Shown here piece after piece: positions 4,641 to 8,006 of a stretch of 8,006 nt of DNA. How positions within the stretch are numbered: the first letter of the stretch is position 1; each line of letters opens with the position of its first letter. Where the stretch lies: assembly GCA_003161495.1 (NCBI GenBank), contig PMOP01000498.1, forward strand, positions 2,123-10,128, written 5' to 3'. The notes beneath the pieces were generated by a model, which was given only the letters and a program-made list of their open reading frames with translations, was not told the origin of the DNA and did not search any database. A program made the position numbers and the translations under genes. Origin of the DNA: Acidobacteriota bacterium. Lineage in GTDB: Bacteria > Acidobacteriota > Terriglobia > Acidiferrales > UBA7541.

Positions 4641-5410
4641 TGAATCCAAGAATTGTTCTCGCCGTACTCCTTTCCGCGATTTTCCCCTGCTTTATCGGGA
4701 TTGTGAATTTGTCCGGGGCATCGGATTCCATCCCGGACTCAGGGACTTCCGCGAAATCACTCGCCCGCCTTTTGGAAGAACACTATCGTCACCCGCGTAC
4801 CCTCCGAGCCGTATTTCTGGAGCGCTACAGCGAAGGCCTGAAACTTGCCCGGATTGAGTCGGGGACCGTTTATTTCAAACGGCCCGGACGCATGCGTTGG
4901 GAATACGATTCACCGGAAAAAAAATTATTCCTCGCCGATGGCAAAACGGTGTGGTTTTACGTTCCCTACGACCACACGGTTACCAAGGCTCCGGCCAGGG
5001 AAAGTTCAGACTGGCGTACGCCGCTTGCCCTGCTGACGGGGAAAGTAGAACTTTCGCGCTTGTGCAGCCGCGTGGATCTGGTCGAGCAAAAGGGAGTTCC
5101 CGCCACTCACGCGATCCTTCGCTGCCTGCCCAAAGGCGAAAAGCAGACGCCCTCGCCCGCACAGGCTGCATCCTCTCAGACGCCGGGGCCCGCAGGCGAC
5201 GTGGACTTCACCGAGGTCCTGCTGGAAGTGGATAAATCCAACGGGGAGCTTGCGCGGATTGAAATCCGCCAGCCGGGACAAATTGAGCTGGAGTACCGGT
5301 TCGGGAGCTGGCAGGAAGATCCCCCGCTTGCCGATAGCATGTTCCAGTTTCAAATTCCCATAGGCGTAGCCGTGGTGGATGGGGCCGCACTATCGGAGGG
5401 ACCGAAATGA
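4640..5410 (+). CDS. lolA: LolA-like outer-membrane lipoprotein carrier protein
   Basis: A 256-residue exported protein of the LolA/LolB beta-fold family. LolA shuttles lipoproteins across the periplasm from the LolCDE complex to the outer membrane. A hydrophobic N-terminal signal peptide (residues about 4-25, likely cleaved near SGA-S at 25-28) is followed by LARLLEEHYRH and the family hallmark at about 74-113: SGTVYFKRPGRMRWEYDSP, then KKLFLADGKTVWFYVPYD. Next come WRTPLALLTGK (125-135) and a C-terminal strand region ending near FQFQIPIGV. It is longer than typical E. coli LolA (about 200 residues), partly because of a Pro/Ala/Gln-rich insertion at about 165-188. The GTG start is required to keep the signal peptide intact, since the next in-frame Met is deep in the fold. 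It starts 75 bp after pilin 3. Delivery of the pilus secretin pilot lipoprotein is a conceivable link, but a housekeeping role is equally likely. Confidence 0.88.
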   Translation: MNPRIVLAVLLSAIFPCFIGIVNLSGASDSIPDSGTSAKSLARLLEEHYRHPRTLRAVFLERYSEGLKLARIESGTVYFKRPGRMRWEYDSPEKKLFLADGKTVWFYVPYDHTVTKAPARESSDWRTPLALLTGKVELSRLCSRVDLVEQKGVPATHAILRCLPKGEKQTPSPAQAASSQTPGPAGDVDFTEVLLEVDKSNGELARIEIRQPGQIELEYRFGSWQEDPPLADSMFQFQIPIGVAVVDGAALSEGPK

Positions 5411-5489
5411 GGTCGCTTCAGGGCCTCGAATCGCTAGTAATGATTTGATCATGCCATTGTTTGTGCCCGGATTTACGCGCGCAACCTCA

Positions 5490-5498
5490 TGCTAGACT
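5490..5498 (+). promoter_or_regulatory. Candidate extended -10 promoter of the TMTC-like gene
   Basis: TGCTAGACT is an extended -10 element (TGn-TAGACT) 29 bp before the ATG at 5528; transcription would start near 5505, leaving a leader of about 23 nt. No convincing -35 box is present (TTTACG at 5472-5477 has only 15-bp spacing) and no clear Shine-Dalgarno precedes the ATG. Confidence 0.4.
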
Positions 5499-5527
5499 TT
5501 TTCGTGGCGTATCACTGAGTCGCGAAA

Positions 5528-7333
5528 ATGCAAGAAACCCCATCAAGAGCAAAGGAACGTCCGCGGGATCAAGCCCTGAGTGAGCGGTATTTTCTCGGTG
5601 TCGTTCTTTTCGTCACCTTCATCACCTACCTTGGCACGCTTCAATTTGCGTTCGTGTACGACGACCTGCACCAGATTGTCTTCAATCCGTTTATTAAGGC
5701 CTGGCGCTACGTTCCGCAGTATTTTGTCAGCTCGGTGTGGAAGCAAATGTCTCCGCTACTTGTCGGAAATTACTATCGCCCGCTATTTCTTTTATGGCTA
5801 CGGGTAAACTACGCGGCCTTCGGGCTTAACGAGGTGGGCTGGCACTTGACCGCCGTATTACTGCACGTGGCAGTAACATTTCTAGTTTACTGTGTAATTA
5901 AAAAGCTGACCGGGCGATTGACGGTGGCCTGGCTGACGGCCCTGATCTTTGGATTACACCCCATTCATCATGAGGTCGTAGCCTGGGTCTCCGGGGCCAC
6001 GGAATCGCTCTTCGCAATCATGTTTCTGGCGGCATTCCTGGCGTACCTGCACTCGCTGGAAAGCTCCAGAACGATCTGGCTAACGGTCTCAGCCGTACTA
6101 TATGGTCTCGCTCTCCTATGCAAAGAGACGGCGATTGTTTTGCCTGCCCTGGTGTTTGCTTGCGATTGGATCGCCGCGAGTTCTCCTGACCCGGTGAATC
6201 GTGTTGGAACTGTGCAGCGTTTCCGCCGGGCGCTGCTGCCGTCGGCATTTTACTTGCCGGTCGCAGCGGCATACCTGATCGAGCGAACCCGGGTATTGTC
6301 GGGTCTCGGCCATGCCCTCACGGATGTGCCGGTTTCTGCATGGTTGCTGACGCTGCCGTCGATTCTCGTGGTATACCTCAAGCATTGGCTTTTCCCTGTA
6401 CGGCTCACCGGGTTTTACGATCTTTTCTATCAATCGCATCTAAGCCTGAGCGGAGTTGTTCTGCCCGCCCTTGTCCTGGTCGCGATCGCTATTGCCGTAT
6501 GGATGCTGCAAAAGCGGTTGGGAATCCAGGCCACCGGCTATGCTGCGGCATGGATAGTGATTCCCCTGCTTCCGGCACTGGATACATTTGTCTTCGGTAA
6601 CGGCGAGTTGGTCCATGACCGTTATTTCTACGTCCCAAGTATTGGCGCGTCCCTGCTTGTGGCGTTGATTATCGAGTGGGCACTCGCAGGCCAGCCCATC
6701 GTTTTTGGCCAGCCTGGGCGTATCGTCGGGGCAGCACTCGCCCTCTCCATCGTCCTGGGGTTGTGCGCGGTCCGGGAGGCGAGTTATTGGAGAAACGACT
6801 TCATCTTGTTCACTCACGGGAACCAGATCGCTCCGCATAATTCCGCGGCTCTAAATAACCTGGCAGCGGAGCTAATGATCCGGAAGGAAAATCAAGTTGC
6901 CCAGAGGTTACTTGAAACCGCATACCGGAAAGATCCCGAAGATGGCCGGCTGGTTTTCAATCTTGGCCGTTTGACCTACGCCCAAAAACAGTATTCCGAA
7001 TCGGAGAAATACGCGAGAGAGACGATTCGCCTCGATCCGTATCCTGCGGACTCGTACATTCTGCTCGGTCAAGTATTGCTGCAACGGGGCAAGATTCAAG
7101 AGGCCAGTCAGGCCCTTCGGGACGGGGTGAAACTTAATCCCTACGATCCCAACCTTCATACAATCTATGGGATTGTACTCAAAATGAGTGGGGATTGCGC
7201 CGGCGCGACCTCACAATTTAACGAGGCCATCGCCCTGAATCCAACGGACGCCATTCCGCACCTCCAATTGCTCGGTTGCCGCGCTGCTTTAGCTCCCACA
7301 AAAAATCTCTCCGGCCAATCCAGCCAGCCTTGA
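5528..7333 (+). CDS. TMTC-like GT-C membrane protein with C-terminal TPR repeats
   Basis: A 601-residue protein with about nine to eleven membrane helices (residues 21 to about 415) and a C-terminal domain of four consecutive 34-residue tetratricopeptide repeats (439-472, 473-506, 507-540, 541-574; each ends near a D-P or N-P turn). The first loop has FVYDDLHQIVFNP (42-54), with the acidic pair at 45-46 where related GT-C enzymes bind metal or the polyprenyl-sugar donor. Further signatures are NYYRPLF (81-87), GLHPIHHEVVAWVSG (142-156), LLCKETA (196-202) and DRYFYVPSIG (364-373). This is the architecture of eukaryotic TMTC1-4 (protein O-mannosyltransferases) and their many bacterial relatives. 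A protein glycosyltransferase role is plausible but the bacterial members are largely uncharacterised. The ATG at 5528 is the best start; upstream lies a possible promoter rather than a Shine-Dalgarno. No terminator was found in the 149 bp after the gene. Confidence 0.82.
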   Translation: MQETPSRAKERPRDQALSERYFLGVVLFVTFITYLGTLQFAFVYDDLHQIVFNPFIKAWRYVPQYFVSSVWKQMSPLLVGNYYRPLFLLWLRVNYAAFGLNEVGWHLTAVLLHVAVTFLVYCVIKKLTGRLTVAWLTALIFGLHPIHHEVVAWVSGATESLFAIMFLAAFLAYLHSLESSRTIWLTVSAVLYGLALLCKETAIVLPALVFACDWIAASSPDPVNRVGTVQRFRRALLPSAFYLPVAAAYLIERTRVLSGLGHALTDVPVSAWLLTLPSILVVYLKHWLFPVRLTGFYDLFYQSHLSLSGVVLPALVLVAIAIAVWMLQKRLGIQATGYAAAWIVIPLLPALDTFVFGNGELVHDRYFYVPSIGASLLVALIIEWALAGQPIVFGQPGRIVGAALALSIVLGLCAVREASYWRNDFILFTHGNQIAPHNSAALNNLAAELMIRKENQVAQRLLETAYRKDPEDGRLVFNLGRLTYAQKQYSESEKYARETIRLDPYPADSYILLGQVLLQRGKIQEASQALRDGVKLNPYDPNLHTIYGIVLKMSGDCAGATSQFNEAIALNPTDAIPHLQLLGCRAALAPTKNLSGQSSQP

Positions 7334-7470
7334 ATGTTCGATGTGCATATTGAGATTCGTCAGCCCGTCGTTCACAAATCCATTTAAAATTGGCCGCCTC
7401 CGACGCTCCCCGAGTTGTCGCCCAGCGCACCAGCCTTTGGGCAAGCTTCCTGCATCTATAGACGTTGAGG

Positions 7471-7483
7471 TACACTCTGGCTA
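7471..7483 (+). promoter_or_regulatory. Candidate -10 element giving leaderless pilC mRNA
   Basis: TACACT (7471-7476) is followed by six bases and then the ATG at 7483, so a transcript starting at the usual distance would begin with the start codon. The only purine-rich stretch, GAGG (7467-7470), is 12 nt from the ATG and too far to act as a normal Shine-Dalgarno. No strong -35 box was found. Confidence 0.45.
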
Positions 7484-8006
7484 TGGCTGAGTTTCTCTGT
7501 AAGGTGGCCGACGGCAGTGGAAAAGTTTTCCTGCACGTGGAGCCCGCGGGGTCGATCACGGAGGCGCGCCAGAAACTTTCCGACCGCGGCCTCTTTGTCT
7601 ACAACGTGCGCCCGCGAGCCGGAGTGCTGGGCCAGTTACTGGGCCGCAAGCGCCAGAAATCGGTCGATGGGAACGACTTCCTGGTCTTTAACCAGCAACT
7701 CAACACGCTGATCAAGGCCGGTATCCCCATCCTGAAAGCTTTGGACTTGCTGTCCGAACGCGCCGCTGCGGAACGGCTTCGTCCCGTTTTGGGCGAAGTT
7801 CGCCGCTTGGTTCGCGAGGGCACCCCTCTCTCTGAAGCCTTGGAACAGCAGGGCGTATTCCCAAAGGTCTATACGGTATCCATCCTTGCGGGAGAGAAAA
7901 GCGGCAACCTGCCCGGAGTGCTCGAATATTACATCGCCTACCAGAGGGTCACGACGGGGCTGCGAAAGAAACTTATCGCCACACTCATTTATCCCGTTAT
8001 TCTTAT
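7483..8006 (+). CDS. pilC: Type IV pilus inner-membrane platform protein PilC (3' truncated)
   Basis: The first 174 codons of a PilC/GspF-family protein run off the window end; the full protein is usually about 400 residues. PilC forms the inner-membrane platform that couples the assembly and retraction ATPases (PilB, PilT) to pilin insertion and extraction. The N-terminal part (MAEFLCKVADGSGK) leads into the first T2SSF cytoplasmic domain from about residue 64, with FLVFNQQLNTLIKAGIPI (66-83), then LREGTPLSEAL-like VREGTPLSEAL (110-120) and the family motif VSILAGEKSGNLPGVL (132-147) with the conserved GExSG. The first membrane segment begins near KKLIATLIYPVIL at the edge. ATG 7483 is chosen; an in-frame TTG at 7465 would add six residues but has no ribosome binding site. 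It confirms that the locus belongs to a type IVa-like pilus rather than being isolated pilins. Confidence 0.95.
   Translation, partial: MAEFLCKVADGSGKVFLHVEPAGSITEARQKLSDRGLFVYNVRPRAGVLGQLLGRKRQKSVDGNDFLVFNQQLNTLIKAGIPILKALDLLSERAAAERLRPVLGEVRRLVREGTPLSEALEQQGVFPKVYTVSILAGEKSGNLPGVLEYYIAYQRVTTGLRKKLIATLIYPVIL

Overview
The window looks like chromosomal DNA of a Gram-negative bacterium, most likely an acidobacterium (Acidobacteriota). The clues are the type IVa-like pilins ending in a GQR-[HY]-FYTDQ-x-x-VIR motif, a LolA with the PGRMRWEYDSPEKK signature, a TMTC-like membrane protein with TPRs, and a REPIN-type repeat. The assignment rests on recognising families by eye, so the phylum is likely but not proven. 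The region is a type IV pilus locus.

Layout from left to right. (1) At 1-486 is the C-terminal third of a sigma54-dependent activator of the PilR/NtrC family, cut by the window edge. (2) At 504-1823, converging on it, is a multi-pass GT-C glycosyltransferase of the ArnT/PMT (GT39/GT83) kind. (3) The 461-bp gap 1824-2284 holds a probable promoter for that gene on the minus strand and, on the plus strand, an upstream activator-like palindrome plus a -24/-12 (sigma54) promoter for pilin 1. (4) Pilin 1 (2285-2752) is followed by a strong hairpin terminator. (5) The 723-bp gap 2753-3475 contains a 144-bp MITE-like element with a REPIN nested inside, then a second copy of the same regulatory layout: palindrome, sigma54 promoter and leader. 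(6) Pilin 2 (3476-3937) is about 94% identical to pilin 1 in the mature protein and has its own terminator. (7) A divergent third pilin lies at 4055-4564. (8) A LolA-like lipoprotein carrier lies at 4640-5410. (9) A TMTC-like GT-C membrane protein with four TPRs lies at 5528-7333. (10) The 5' part of pilC, the inner-membrane platform protein of the pilus machine, runs from 7483 off the end.

How it may work together: the PilR-like activator with sigma54 RNA polymerase would switch on the two major pilin genes. Both have a GG-N10-GC promoter exactly 78 nt from the start codon and a GACA-N5-TGTC palindrome about 130 bp further upstream. PilC and genes beyond the window would assemble the pilus. 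Two GT-C glycosyltransferases flank pilins that carry a Ser/Thr-rich segment, which raises the possibility of pilin O-glycosylation; this is inference. lolA and pilC look like leaderless genes with start codons 7 nt downstream of a TACACT box.

The most noteworthy signals are the duplicated sigma54/activator architecture kept in otherwise diverged upstream DNA, the sharply bounded coding-plus-terminator duplication with compensatory stem changes, the nested mobile-like repeat between the duplicates, and the shared leaderless promoter geometry. No wholly new system is evident; this is a recognisable pilus locus with interesting regulation.
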